Shown: piece after piece, positions 7,394 through 14,978 of the stretch
How the letters are laid out: every line of letters begins with the position of its first letter
Position numbering within the stretch: position 1 is the stretch's first letter
Source: Ruminococcus sp. UBA3280
GTDB taxonomy: Bacteria > Bacillota > Clostridia > Oscillospirales > Ruminococcaceae
Assembly: GCA_002362175.1 (NCBI GenBank)
Contig: DETU01000068.1
Coordinates: 6,400-43,584, forward strand
Direction: 5' to 3'
DNA: 37,185 bases
The notes under the pieces: model-generated
Databases searched by the model: none
The model's input: the letters and a program-made list of their open reading frames with translations, nothing else
Told to the model about the DNA's origin: nothing
Translations under genes and position numbers: made by a program

Positions 7394-8260
7394 ATGGCAA
7401 ACAAAAAAAGCGGAAGAATTGCTGTGCCGTTTCTTCTCACAATTTTTTTCGGTCTGCTTATTGTAGGAGGAGGAGCTTTCGGAATATATAATTATTTCGG
7501 ATTCAATAAAGATGCACCTCTTGAAGAACCTACTCCACGTGCGGCGGCAATAGTTACTGAGGAGGATAATCATACAATGCTTCTGATTCTTGACGAACCT
7601 GAACAGAAGTGTTCTTCCACATTCGTTCTCATGCGTTCCAAACCAAAGGAAAAAAGACTGCTGTTTATCGGTATTCCGACAAATACAATTTCTATAATTG
7701 ACGGACAGCAGGAACATATCAAAAACTCATATGACAGAGGAGGACCGCAGGCAGCCGTTAATTTTGTAAATCAGTGTTTCGGAATAGAAGTTGACAGGTA
7801 TATGAAGTTTGATTCCGAATCATTCAGAAAAGCATGCGATATTCTCGGCGGTGTTACATACTTCGTCGAGCCTGATATTGCAGGATTCAAAAAGGAGGGC
7901 GGAGAAGAATATCTCAACAGCCGTCAGATTGAAACCCTTGTAACGTACCCTATGTTTAACGGAAGGGAAGTACAGCGTGCATATACAGCAAGTTCAATAC
8001 TTTCGTCTATGGTAAATCAGGCAGACGGAAAGCGTATCGCCGATAATTTCAAGACAAGTTTTGATTCCCTGATAAATATGGTGACTACCGACGTAACATC
8101 TGTTGACTATAAAAACAGACAGTACGCTATAAGAAATATGTTTGAAAACGGTACTTCAATCGCTAATTTTCTTGTAATGGACGGAGAAACTTCAAATGAA
8201 GATTTTATACCTTCGGAGTCGTTCATTGACGATGTAAGAACAACATATTTTGGGGACTGA
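7394..8260 (+). CDS. Degenerate LytR-CpsA-Psr (LCP) family membrane protein
   Basis: The product is 288 aa with a cytoplasmic basic start, one membrane helix (about 10-33) and an extracellular LCP-like domain. The order of landmarks matches LCP phosphotransferases, which attach wall polymers to peptidoglycan: a TMLLILDE strand, a GIPTNT turn, an INDxYxxGG-like region (KNSYDRGGPQAAVNFV), FDSESFRKACDILGGV, and NGREVQRAY. The residues that bind the lipid pyrophosphate are changed: SIPRDT reads GIPTNT and the later RFR-type arginines read TYPMF. It may therefore lack catalysis. The ATG at 7394 has AAAGGAG upstream. tatD starts 8 bases after it, forming an operon with tatD and the PP2C gene. Confidence 0.72.
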   Translation: MANKKSGRIAVPFLLTIFFGLLIVGGGAFGIYNYFGFNKDAPLEEPTPRAAAIVTEEDNHTMLLILDEPEQKCSSTFVLMRSKPKEKRLLFIGIPTNTISIIDGQQEHIKNSYDRGGPQAAVNFVNQCFGIEVDRYMKFDSESFRKACDILGGVTYFVEPDIAGFKKEGGEEYLNSRQIETLVTYPMFNGREVQRAYTASSILSSMVNQADGKRIADNFKTSFDSLINMVTTDVTSVDYKNRQYAIRNMFENGTSIANFLVMDGETSNEDFIPSESFIDDVRTTYFGD

Positions 8261-8268
8261 TTTTAAAT

Positions 8269-9036
8269 ATGTATAAAAATATTTTTGATACACATTCACA
8301 TTATACTGACAGTGCTTTTGATGCCGACCGTTTTGAATTGCTTGATTCAATGCAGGAAAAGGGTGTTAAGTATATCATGCTTGCTTCAACCTGTACAGAA
8401 GATATACGTGAAAATACCCTGCTTTCAGAAAAATATGACTATATATATACTTCGGCAGGTTTCCACCCCGAAAATATAGATGACCTGCCTGAAAATTATA
8501 TTGATATAATAAAGGACGCTGTTTCGGCAAATAAAAAACTTAAAGCAATAGGTGAAATAGGTCTTGATTATCATTATGACGGTTTTGACCGTGAAAAGCA
8601 GATTGAGGTATTTGAAAAACAGATTGAACTTTCAAAAGAACTGGAACTACCTGTTATAGTCCATAGCCGTGACGCTTCTGAAGATACCCTGAATATTCTG
8701 AAAAAATATCGTCCGCAGGGTGTCGTACACTGTTTCAGCGGTTCTGCGGAAACAGCGGTTGAAATAATAAAGATTGGTATGTATATAGGATTTACGGGAG
8801 TACTTACGTTCAAAAATGCAAAAAAGGCACTCCGTGCAATTGAAGCAGTACCGCTTGAGAGGCTTCTTCTTGAGACTGATTGTCCGTATATGGCACCTGT
8901 TCCTTTCAGGGGAAAACGTTGTGACAGTTCCATGATTGCGTTTACTGCGGAAAAAGCTGCTGAAATAAAGGGAGTGTCCGTTCAGGAAATTCTTGATATA
9001 ACCTGTGAAAACGGAATCAGGTTTTACGGAATATAA
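8269..9036 (+). CDS. tatD: TatD family metal-dependent hydrolase (DNase)
   Basis: The product is 255 aa of the amidohydrolase-fold TatD/YcfH family, which acts as a metal-dependent nuclease and in some species as a D-aminoacyl-tRNA or 3'-exonuclease. Motifs: FDTHSHYTD (metal-binding HxH), GEIGLDYHYD, PVIVHSRDA, VVHCFSG, LETDCPYMAP and the terminal CENGIRFYGI. Length and all metal ligands are intact. The ribosome binding site is poor (GGGGACTGA), so translation is probably coupled to the LCP-like gene 8 bases upstream. A radical SAM protein of the TatD-linked type lies at 4647-5261. Confidence 0.93.
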   Translation: MYKNIFDTHSHYTDSAFDADRFELLDSMQEKGVKYIMLASTCTEDIRENTLLSEKYDYIYTSAGFHPENIDDLPENYIDIIKDAVSANKKLKAIGEIGLDYHYDGFDREKQIEVFEKQIELSKELELPVIVHSRDASEDTLNILKKYRPQGVVHCFSGSAETAVEIIKIGMYIGFTGVLTFKNAKKALRAIEAVPLERLLLETDCPYMAPVPFRGKRCDSSMIAFTAEKAAEIKGVSVQEILDITCENGIRFYGI

Positions 9037-9066
9037 TGTTATTTATTTCGGACAAGGGTGATTTTT

Positions 9067-9819
9067 ATGTATTACTGCTGTGGAATTACCGATAAGGGTG
9101 TAATGCCTCATAATGAGGACGCTTTTCTGATAGGCAGGAACGTTGTTGATAACGGAGCGTTCAAACAGGAGCTTGACAGTTCATTCATAGTTGCGGTATC
9201 AGACGGTGTTTCAGGAGAAAACTCGGGAGAATTTGCATCAAGAATGTGTCTTGAATATGTTAGTGATATGGATTTTTCCCGAAGTTCAGATGTGGGTGAT
9301 TCCTTTATGGAAATTCACCGCAGACTTACCGAGTATAGTATACAAAATCCCGATATGCACAATATGCAGGCAACGCTTTGTGGACTTATGTTTGACGACA
9401 ACAGTAATATAACAGCTTTTAATGTCGGCGATTCAAGGCTTTACAGATTCAGGGGCGGAAGAATAAGACAGATTTCCCGTGACCAGTCATTAGTACAGCT
9501 TCTTTATGAAGAAGGTACTATAACTTTGGAACAGCGGAAAACCCACGCACGTCGGAATATCATCTTTCCCGTTTTCGGAAGTCTCACTGCTGTTCCTAAA
9601 ATAGACCTCATTTCCATAGACGGCGGTATGCAGTACGGTGATATACTTCTGCTTTGTACGGACGGACTTTCCGATTATGTTTCCGCACTTGATATGGAAG
9701 AAATACTTGAAATGCCTAAAAGTCTGCCGAAACGTCTTGAACTTCTTGTCAAAAAGGCTCTTGAAAATAACTGCAATGATAATATTACGGTTATTGCAGT
9801 AGTTTACTATGATTTGTAA
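9067..9819 (+). CDS. PP2C-type serine/threonine phosphatase
   Basis: The 250-aa product has the complete set of PP2C motifs: KGVMPHNEDAF, VAVSDGVSGENSGE with a metal Asp, FNVGDSRLYRFRGG, the SRDQS segment, LLCTDGLSD and CNDNITVIAV. It should remove phosphate from Ser/Thr residues in a metal-dependent way. No Hanks-type kinase partner lies in the window. ATG 9067 follows AAGGGTG. An ATT at 9058 in frame is less likely. It lies 30 bases after tatD and ends the three-gene operon before the terminator at 9825. Confidence 0.9.
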   Translation: MYYCCGITDKGVMPHNEDAFLIGRNVVDNGAFKQELDSSFIVAVSDGVSGENSGEFASRMCLEYVSDMDFSRSSDVGDSFMEIHRRLTEYSIQNPDMHNMQATLCGLMFDDNSNITAFNVGDSRLYRFRGGRIRQISRDQSLVQLLYEEGTITLEQRKTHARRNIIFPVFGSLTAVPKIDLISIDGGMQYGDILLLCTDGLSDYVSALDMEEILEMPKSLPKRLELLVKKALENNCNDNITVIAVVYYDL

Positions 9820-9824
9820 ATAAT

Positions 9825-9857
9825 AAAAATACCGCCTGAAAAGACGGTATTTTTTTA
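9825..9857. terminator. Terminator between PP2C and GH5 genes
   Basis: AAAAATACCG (9825-9834) pairs with CGGTATTTTT (9845-9854) and is followed by more T. The A- and T-flanks make it usable from both convergent genes. Confidence 0.8.
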
Positions 9858-9933
9858 TTTTATTTTCTGATACTGTCAGAAATCAAGGTCACTGTGTGTT
9901 CCCGTTCTGAATAAAGACAAAACTAAGGTATAT

Positions 9934-12018
9934 TTATTCGTTTGCTCCTGCAACTATTCCGTTTAGAATGTCCTCATTCCATGAAAGATTACCACGGTTG
10001 AATATTCCGAAACTTGATTCTCCCGATGATTTGCCGTTGTCCCATACAAAGCACTTTATGCCGTTTGCCTTTGCGGAGGATATATAATACTGATAATATT
10101 CTGCTCTTGTTGCTATGTCTGTAGCGTTCACACAGCCAAATTCTCCGATAATAACAGGTATTCCCTTGTCAATAAATTTCTGTTTGATTTCTGCAAATTT
10201 GTTATCAAGTTCGGTTTTTCCCTCATCGGTGAATGTACTGTCAATGCCCTCGGAGAATTTCCACGGTGCATAATAGTGAACAGAAACAATAATATTCTTG
10301 TCGTCGGGAATTGTTATGTCATCAATTGCAACTGTTTCGGCAGATGCGGCATATGATGTTATAATGAGAGTTCTTTCCGAATTGTTTCCGCCTGAAGCAC
10401 GGACTGTATTTATAAAATCCTGTTCATACTTGTTTATGATAGCTCTTTCTTCGGGAGTACCGCCGACCCATTCCTTTTCACTTTCAATTGTTCGCGGTTC
10501 GTTCATACCCTCAAAAAGAAGCCTGTCGCCATAATCTTTGAAACGTTCTGCAATCTGTTCCCATATAGCACATAGTTTCTGACTGTCGTTCTGATATTCT
10601 TCGTCAGTGGGATTGAACCATATATAGTCATCATGGTGCATATTAAGGATAACAAACATATCATTGTTGTATGCATAGTCAACTACTTCTTGTACACGGT
10701 CAAGCCATTCTGTCTGAATTACGTTTCCGTCCATATGTTCGCCCCACGTTACAGGAATACGTATTGCATTGAATCCTGCAATCTTAACGTCCTTAATCAT
10801 TTCCTCTGTAGTTTTGAGATTACCCCATGAAGTTTCGGTTGAAAGACCTGTTTTGTTTGTGTTGTAGCTGTCAAACGTGTTTCCGAGACACCAGCCTACA
10901 TTTATAGCTTCTGTAATTTCTGACGGACTGCGGAATTTTTCTGTACTTTCAGCAGGTTCGTCGGACGGCACGGGGTCGTCCTTGTCAAGTTCTGAATTTT
11001 TTTCAGGAGCAGGAGAAACGCCGTTGCCAAGACTGTATTTTACTTCTATTGAGTCAAGCGTTACCGAAGGCTGTTCACTCCACCAGTATCCAAACATAAT
11101 TTCACCATCTTCCGAAATAAGATTTTTTGCTTTCTGCGGTACGAACCACGTAAGCGAAAGAGACGAGTTGTCCGTAAAAACAGACGTATCGGGCGACTGA
11201 TAAGAACCTGCTGACGATTCATATCCGAAAGCACCTGTGAATTTTCCGAATCCGCCCGACGAGCTTATATTAAAAGTTACAGCCTGCGGAATGGTGTTTT
11301 CCGGCATGAAATCAGCTGTTTTCACTTTGATTATGTTGTCTGCGTCATTATATCCGACGCTTTGTCCGATTTCCTGCGTAACTGTTCCGTCAACGGATAA
11401 ATCTTTTGTACGTGTATAAGTGCAGGTTACATTTTCTATTTTGATACCTGAAGCATTGCCCCACCAGTAACCGAAAAGAACTTCACCGCTTGCTGATACG
11501 CATTTGCTTACATCTGACGGAACGTCCCATTTTATTTCGCCGTAAGTTCCTTGAGTGGAGGCAGTGAAATCAGGGGACTGATACCACCCCTCATCTTCTG
11601 ACGGATAATCTTCCGTTACCGAAATACCGCAGCCGCCTTTGAACTGTCCTATATCAAGACCGTCTGAGGAATAGATTACAAAGGTAAATGATGAAATAAC
11701 GTCGCCGTCCTCAATACCGAAATCCGCAAGGGAAAGCTTCAGTGTATTTTTTCCGTCGGTTTTTTCTATTGTCTTGTCAATCTGAATTTGTGTTCCGACT
11801 TCTGCCGAAATTGTTTCAATCGGGCTTACATGAAGTGTTGTAGGTTCTTCTGTTATTTCTTCTGAAGATTCTCCTTCACTTTCCTGATTTTCTGTACGTG
11901 CTTTGGTGTTGAAAGTAGACTGAATATAATCGTCTGATTTATCTTTTTTATTTCCGCAACCTGTAAGTGATAATGCAATCAAAGATGCGGAGAAAAGGGC
12001 TGTTATTCTTTTTTTCAT
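9934..12018 (-). CDS. GH5 endoglucanase lipoprotein with two N-terminal beta modules
   Basis: The product is 694 aa. A lipoprotein signal ends LSLTGC (Cys21), so the enzyme should be anchored outside the membrane. An acidic Ser/Thr/Glu linker leads to two related ~110-130-aa modules (about 66-205 and 208-331), each ending in an FGYWW sequence and a V..xY strand. A Pro/Asp/Glu linker then precedes a GH5 catalytic domain (about 366-690) that looks like the GH5_4 cellulase group (GWCLGNTFDSYN, IRIPVTW, ILNMHHD). Catalytic residues are Glu507 (MNEPR) and Glu626 (IIGEFG). It should cleave beta-1,4-glucans. There is no dockerin. Related modules recur in the protein at 34785-36887. Confidence 0.9.
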   Translation of the reverse strand: MKKRITALFSASLIALSLTGCGNKKDKSDDYIQSTFNTKARTENQESEGESSEEITEEPTTLHVSPIETISAEVGTQIQIDKTIEKTDGKNTLKLSLADFGIEDGDVISSFTFVIYSSDGLDIGQFKGGCGISVTEDYPSEDEGWYQSPDFTASTQGTYGEIKWDVPSDVSKCVSASGEVLFGYWWGNASGIKIENVTCTYTRTKDLSVDGTVTQEIGQSVGYNDADNIIKVKTADFMPENTIPQAVTFNISSSGGFGKFTGAFGYESSAGSYQSPDTSVFTDNSSLSLTWFVPQKAKNLISEDGEIMFGYWWSEQPSVTLDSIEVKYSLGNGVSPAPEKNSELDKDDPVPSDEPAESTEKFRSPSEITEAINVGWCLGNTFDSYNTNKTGLSTETSWGNLKTTEEMIKDVKIAGFNAIRIPVTWGEHMDGNVIQTEWLDRVQEVVDYAYNNDMFVILNMHHDDYIWFNPTDEEYQNDSQKLCAIWEQIAERFKDYGDRLLFEGMNEPRTIESEKEWVGGTPEERAIINKYEQDFINTVRASGGNNSERTLIITSYAASAETVAIDDITIPDDKNIIVSVHYYAPWKFSEGIDSTFTDEGKTELDNKFAEIKQKFIDKGIPVIIGEFGCVNATDIATRAEYYQYYISSAKANGIKCFVWDNGKSSGESSFGIFNRGNLSWNEDILNGIVAGANE

Positions 12019-12053
12019 GACATTGCGTCCTTTCCGTTTTCTTTATACATACC

Positions 12054-12082
12054 ATTATATCATTATTTTCCATTGATTTCAA
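12054..12082 (-). promoter_or_regulatory. Promoter of the GH5 lipoprotein gene
   Basis: Reading leftward, TTGAAA (12082-12077), 17 bases and TATAAT (12059-12054) form a sigma-A promoter about 36 bases before the start codon, which has AAAGGA as its binding site. Confidence 0.7.
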
Positions 12083-12169
12083 TACTATTAATCAACGAAA
12101 TATATTTGTTTTTTTATTGCAAATTAAATAATTCTGCTGAAAAAAAGATTTTTGGTTTTATATTTTGAA

Positions 12170-12276
12170 TTAATGATAAACGATAAATTTTTATCGTTAA
12201 TTATGCATGAACTGAAATGGTTTTCAGTGCCTTGTTTTTGTTCAATTGTATAAATTTAATGATAAACGATAAATTT
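12170..12276. promoter_or_regulatory. Repeated operator for the DUF2975/XRE operon
   Basis: An exact 21-bp direct repeat occurs at 12170-12190 and 12256-12276. Each copy contains two adjacent 7-mers, TGATAAA and CGATAAA. The first copy overlaps a perfect palindrome (AACGATAAA, TT, TTTATCGTT; 12179-12198). The second ends 3 bases before the -35 box at 12280. The arrangement fits cooperative binding by a repressor, most simply the XRE protein encoded at 13021. The rest of 12083-12360 holds no gene that I can see. Confidence 0.6.
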
Positions 12277-12279
12277 ATA

Positions 12280-12308
12280 TTGACAAACGTAAAACTCTCT
12301 GTTATAAT
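12280..12308 (+). promoter_or_regulatory. Consensus promoter of the DUF2975/XRE operon
   Basis: TTGACA (12280-12285), 17 bases and TATAAT (12303-12308) are a perfect consensus sigma-A promoter. The transcript would start near 12315, 45 bases before the ATG. Such a strong promoter next to repeated operators implies that it is normally held repressed. Confidence 0.85.
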
Positions 12309-12359
12309 ATAAACATCAGCTGAGAACAAATCAAAAACAATTTTTACGGAGGTTTTATT

Positions 12360-13010
12360 ATGAAAAACGAAATTATAGAAAAGATACATTCTGTCGGCAA
12401 GGTAAGCCGCATTGTTGCAAAAATTGCACAGGTTGTCACTCTTATCGGTGCAATAGCCTGTTTGGTTGCCGGAGTTATTATGATGTTCATTCCTGCCGAT
12501 TCAGTAAAAAGCTTTAACGGTACAGCATCAGGAACTATCGTATTGGACGAGGAAAAATCAAAGATGTTTTCCTTTGATGACAATGACAATGGATACTTTA
12601 AATTCATGGGTGCTGAATTTAAAGTCAACACTACAGAAAAGGTTGAGGGAAACAATCATGCCGTTAATATTGATGCTGTGGCAGTAAATGTTGATGGCAG
12701 ACATTTCAAGCTTATCGGAATTTTATTAAGTTTTGCAGGTGTATTGTTTTGTACAGGTTTGTATATTGTGTTTATTTTTACTGTAAGGCTTTCCAAAACC
12801 CTTGAAACGTGTGAATCTCCTTTTGAAGAAAAAGTACTTGCAGACATGAAGAAATTAGGTTTTGCTTTTATACCTTTCGGAATAATACAGATAGGACTTA
12901 CGGGAATTTCGAATGTTACGATGATTCTTATGATTATGCTTGTTCTTGCAATGATTAATATTTTCAGTTACGGTGCTAAGTTACAGCAGGAATCCGACGA
13001 TACAATATGA
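12360..13010 (+). CDS. DUF2975 family membrane protein
   Basis: The product is 216 aa with four predicted membrane helices (about 22-45, 117-139, 161-178 and 182-202) and a ~70-aa extracytoplasmic loop between the first two. The SPFEEKVLADMKKLGF segment before helix 3 and the terminal FSYGAKLQQESDDT match DUF2975 proteins. These are typically encoded with a small YozG-like XRE regulator, as here. GGAGG precedes the ATG. The family's role is not established; gene pairing suggests a membrane sensor or a protein whose level the regulator controls. Confidence 0.85.
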   Translation: MKNEIIEKIHSVGKVSRIVAKIAQVVTLIGAIACLVAGVIMMFIPADSVKSFNGTASGTIVLDEEKSKMFSFDDNDNGYFKFMGAEFKVNTTEKVEGNNHAVNIDAVAVNVDGRHFKLIGILLSFAGVLFCTGLYIVFIFTVRLSKTLETCESPFEEKVLADMKKLGFAFIPFGIIQIGLTGISNVTMILMIMLVLAMINIFSYGAKLQQESDDTI

Positions 13011-13020
13011 GGTGCATATT

Positions 13021-13242
13021 ATGGCAATAATTTCAAGACTTGACAGAATTATGGCAGACAGGAAAATCACCCTCAATGAACTTAGTGAACGTGTAGGAGT
13101 AAGCAATGTGAATCTTTCAAAACTTAAAACGGGCAAAGTCAATGCCATAAGATTCTCTACACTTAACGCCATATGCCGTGAACTTAAATGTCAGCCAGCG
13201 GATATTTTAGAATATGTTGAGGATTTGGAGGAAAAGGAATAA
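13021..13242 (+). CDS. Small XRE-family (YozG-like) transcriptional regulator
   Basis: The product is 73 aa and is almost entirely a helix-turn-helix: DRIMADRKITLNELSERV, then GVSNVNLSKLKTGK as the recognition region, then RFSTLNAICRELKCQPADIL. Its GAGGTG binding site overlaps the stop codon of the DUF2975 gene, so the two are translationally coupled. The operator repeats upstream of the operon are its likely targets (inference). Confidence 0.9.
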   Translation: MAIISRLDRIMADRKITLNELSERVGVSNVNLSKLKTGKVNAIRFSTLNAICRELKCQPADILEYVEDLEEKE

Positions 13243-13250
13243 TTTTTCAG

Positions 13251-13283
13251 GAACGGTATTGTTTTCAGTACCGTTCTTTTTAA
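13251..13283 (+). terminator. Terminator of the DUF2975/XRE operon
   Basis: GAACGGTA (13251-13258) pairs with TACCGTTC (13269-13276) around a 10-base loop, followed by TTTTTAATT. Confidence 0.85.
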
Positions 13284-13358
13284 TTGGTCATAACCGACAT
13301 TACTGTATATAATTTTTTGTGAAAAGTAACAAAAATTTTTGGCGTAATAAATATAATC

Positions 13359-13387
13359 TTCACTTTTTTTAAAAAATATGTTATAAT
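13359..13387 (+). promoter_or_regulatory. Promoter of the HAD-iorA gene run
   Basis: TTCACT (13359-13364), 17 bases and TATAAT (13382-13387). The transcript would start near 13394, leaving only about 10-25 bases before the HAD start codon. Confidence 0.65.
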
Positions 13388-13407
13388 ATCATCACTGCTA
13401 TGCGGAG

Positions 13408-14250
13408 GTGAAAAATATTATTGAACGTCTTTATATTTCAGACCTTGACGGCACTCTACTGAATAATGGTGCAAAGCTTTCCGATTTTACAGTTAAGGCT
13501 GTAAACGGACTTGTTGAAAAGGGTATGTGTTTTACATTCGCTACAGCAAGGTCTGTATATTCGGCAAAACCTATTACTTCAGCTTTGAATATAAAAATTC
13601 CGTACATACTTATGAACGGTGTAAGTATATATAATCCGCTGAATGACAAATACATAAAAAATGAATATATAAGTCCTGAAATATCGTCTGAAATAATCAG
13701 CGTTTTCAGGGAGCATGATTTAAAGTGCTTTATGTATAAGATACACAATGATGTACTTACAGCCTACTTTACGGAAATAAATTCGCAGGTAATGAACAGT
13801 TTTGCGGAAGTACGCAGAAATAACTATAATAAGCCGTTTGTACAGTGTGCAGGCCTCGCAGACCATGCCAACGAAGAAACGGTTTATTTTACCGTTACCG
13901 GAGAATATGAAAGGCTTTTACCTGTCAGGAACGGTATCGAAAAAATAAAGGGCATAAACCATGCTTTCTATCGGGACACTTACACGGGGAAGTATTATCT
14001 TGAAATTTTTTCGGAAAGTGCGTCAAAAGCCAACGGTATAAAGTATCTGCGGAATGAATACGGTTTTGACGAAATTGTGTGTTTCGGGGACAATTTCAAT
14101 GACCTTACAATGTTTGAGGAATCGGACTTAAAAATTGCCGTCGGAAATGCCGTAAATGAATTGAAAAAATCGGCGGATTTTGTAACGTTATCAAACGAAA
14201 ATGACGGTGTTGCAAGGTGGCTTGCCGAAAACTATGGGAGGCAGTTATGA
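13408..14250 (+). CDS. Cof-type HAD-family phosphatase
   Basis: The product is about 275-280 aa. It has the HAD motif I SDLDGTLLN at the N-terminus, motif II FATARS, a C2-type cap in the middle and the C-terminal GDNFNDLTMFEES acid motif. It probably dephosphorylates a sugar phosphate or nucleotide-like metabolite; the substrate cannot be read from sequence. The start is odd. GTG at 13408 lies inside the only Shine-Dalgarno (GGAGGTG, 13404-13410), whereas ATT codons at 13417 or 13420 sit at normal distance, giving an N-terminus (IERLYISDLDG) as in relatives. The stop overlaps the next ATG (ATGA). Confidence 0.88.
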   Translation: MKNIIERLYISDLDGTLLNNGAKLSDFTVKAVNGLVEKGMCFTFATARSVYSAKPITSALNIKIPYILMNGVSIYNPLNDKYIKNEYISPEISSEIISVFREHDLKCFMYKIHNDVLTAYFTEINSQVMNSFAEVRRNNYNKPFVQCAGLADHANEETVYFTVTGEYERLLPVRNGIEKIKGINHAFYRDTYTGKYYLEIFSESASKANGIKYLRNEYGFDEIVCFGDNFNDLTMFEESDLKIAVGNAVNELKKSADFVTLSNENDGVARWLAENYGRQL

Positions 14251-14978
14251 ACAGATTTTCATATAAGAACGTTTACAACAGTGAAAAACATAAGAAATTT
14301 ATTGAAAGTAAGCGTTATGTAATAGATGATAAATTTCTTTCTGAAACTAAAAGCTATGAGTTGTCGGACGGCTTTTCCGTTGAATGTTTTATTTACAGGG
14401 ACGGAGAACAAAGAGAGAATTATTTTGCTACAACGGCTTTTGCAAAGAAAGCAATTCTGAAAAATGCCGACAGGACAATATATGAATACTTTTGTTTTGA
14501 CAAACAACGTTTTCATATGTTTAAAGAAATTATCCACCATAAAAATGGTCACAGATATTATGCATTTGCTGTTGACTTGTACGGAATCAGTTTTCTTGAT
14601 GTTGATACTTTGGAAGTATACAACTATATTCCCGAAGGCTATGAACATAATAAAGAATATATGTGTGGAGAGTCCTTTATAATAACTGATGTTCATTATG
14701 ATGCTGAATCAAATCTTATTGCATACGGCGGTTGTTACTGGGCTTCTCCTTATGAAGTAATGGTTGGTGATTTTTCAAATCCGCTTGACTTTAATCCGCA
14801 CCTGATAAGTATGCGTGAAATTTTAGACCCTGAATATGATTTGTATGACGATATTGACTTTAAGGATTGGAATAACAACAGGCTGTATATTTCTTGTGAC
14901 AAAGAAGAAAAATCTTTGAGTGCTGAAGAAATCAGACTTATGATAAATGAACTGACCGAAAAAGGAAAAACTTTATGA
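14247..14978 (+). CDS. Tandem paralogue 1, unknown function
   Basis: The product is 243 aa and soluble, with no signal peptide or membrane helix. It is rich in aromatic and acidic residues and has beta-strand-like alternation. Landmarks are FSYKNVY, KHKKFIESKRYVIDDKF, IIHHKNGHRYY, YNYIPEGY, GESFIIT, VMVGDFSNPLDF and ILDPEYD. GGGAGG precedes the ATG, which overlaps the HAD stop. The next gene is a close paralogue in ATGA overlap. I do not recognise the family. Tandem small cytosolic proteins of this style occur among immunity-type genes, but no toxin is visible here, so no function is assigned. Confidence 0.85.
   Translation: MNRFSYKNVYNSEKHKKFIESKRYVIDDKFLSETKSYELSDGFSVECFIYRDGEQRENYFATTAFAKKAILKNADRTIYEYFCFDKQRFHMFKEIIHHKNGHRYYAFAVDLYGISFLDVDTLEVYNYIPEGYEHNKEYMCGESFIITDVHYDAESNLIAYGGCYWASPYEVMVGDFSNPLDFNPHLISMREILDPEYDLYDDIDFKDWNNNRLYISCDKEEKSLSAEEIRLMINELTEKGKTL

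Noticed and set aside
12973..13020. Upstream extension of the XRE regulator
   Set aside because: The coupled GAGGTG site points to ATG 13021, which gives the normal minimal regulator.
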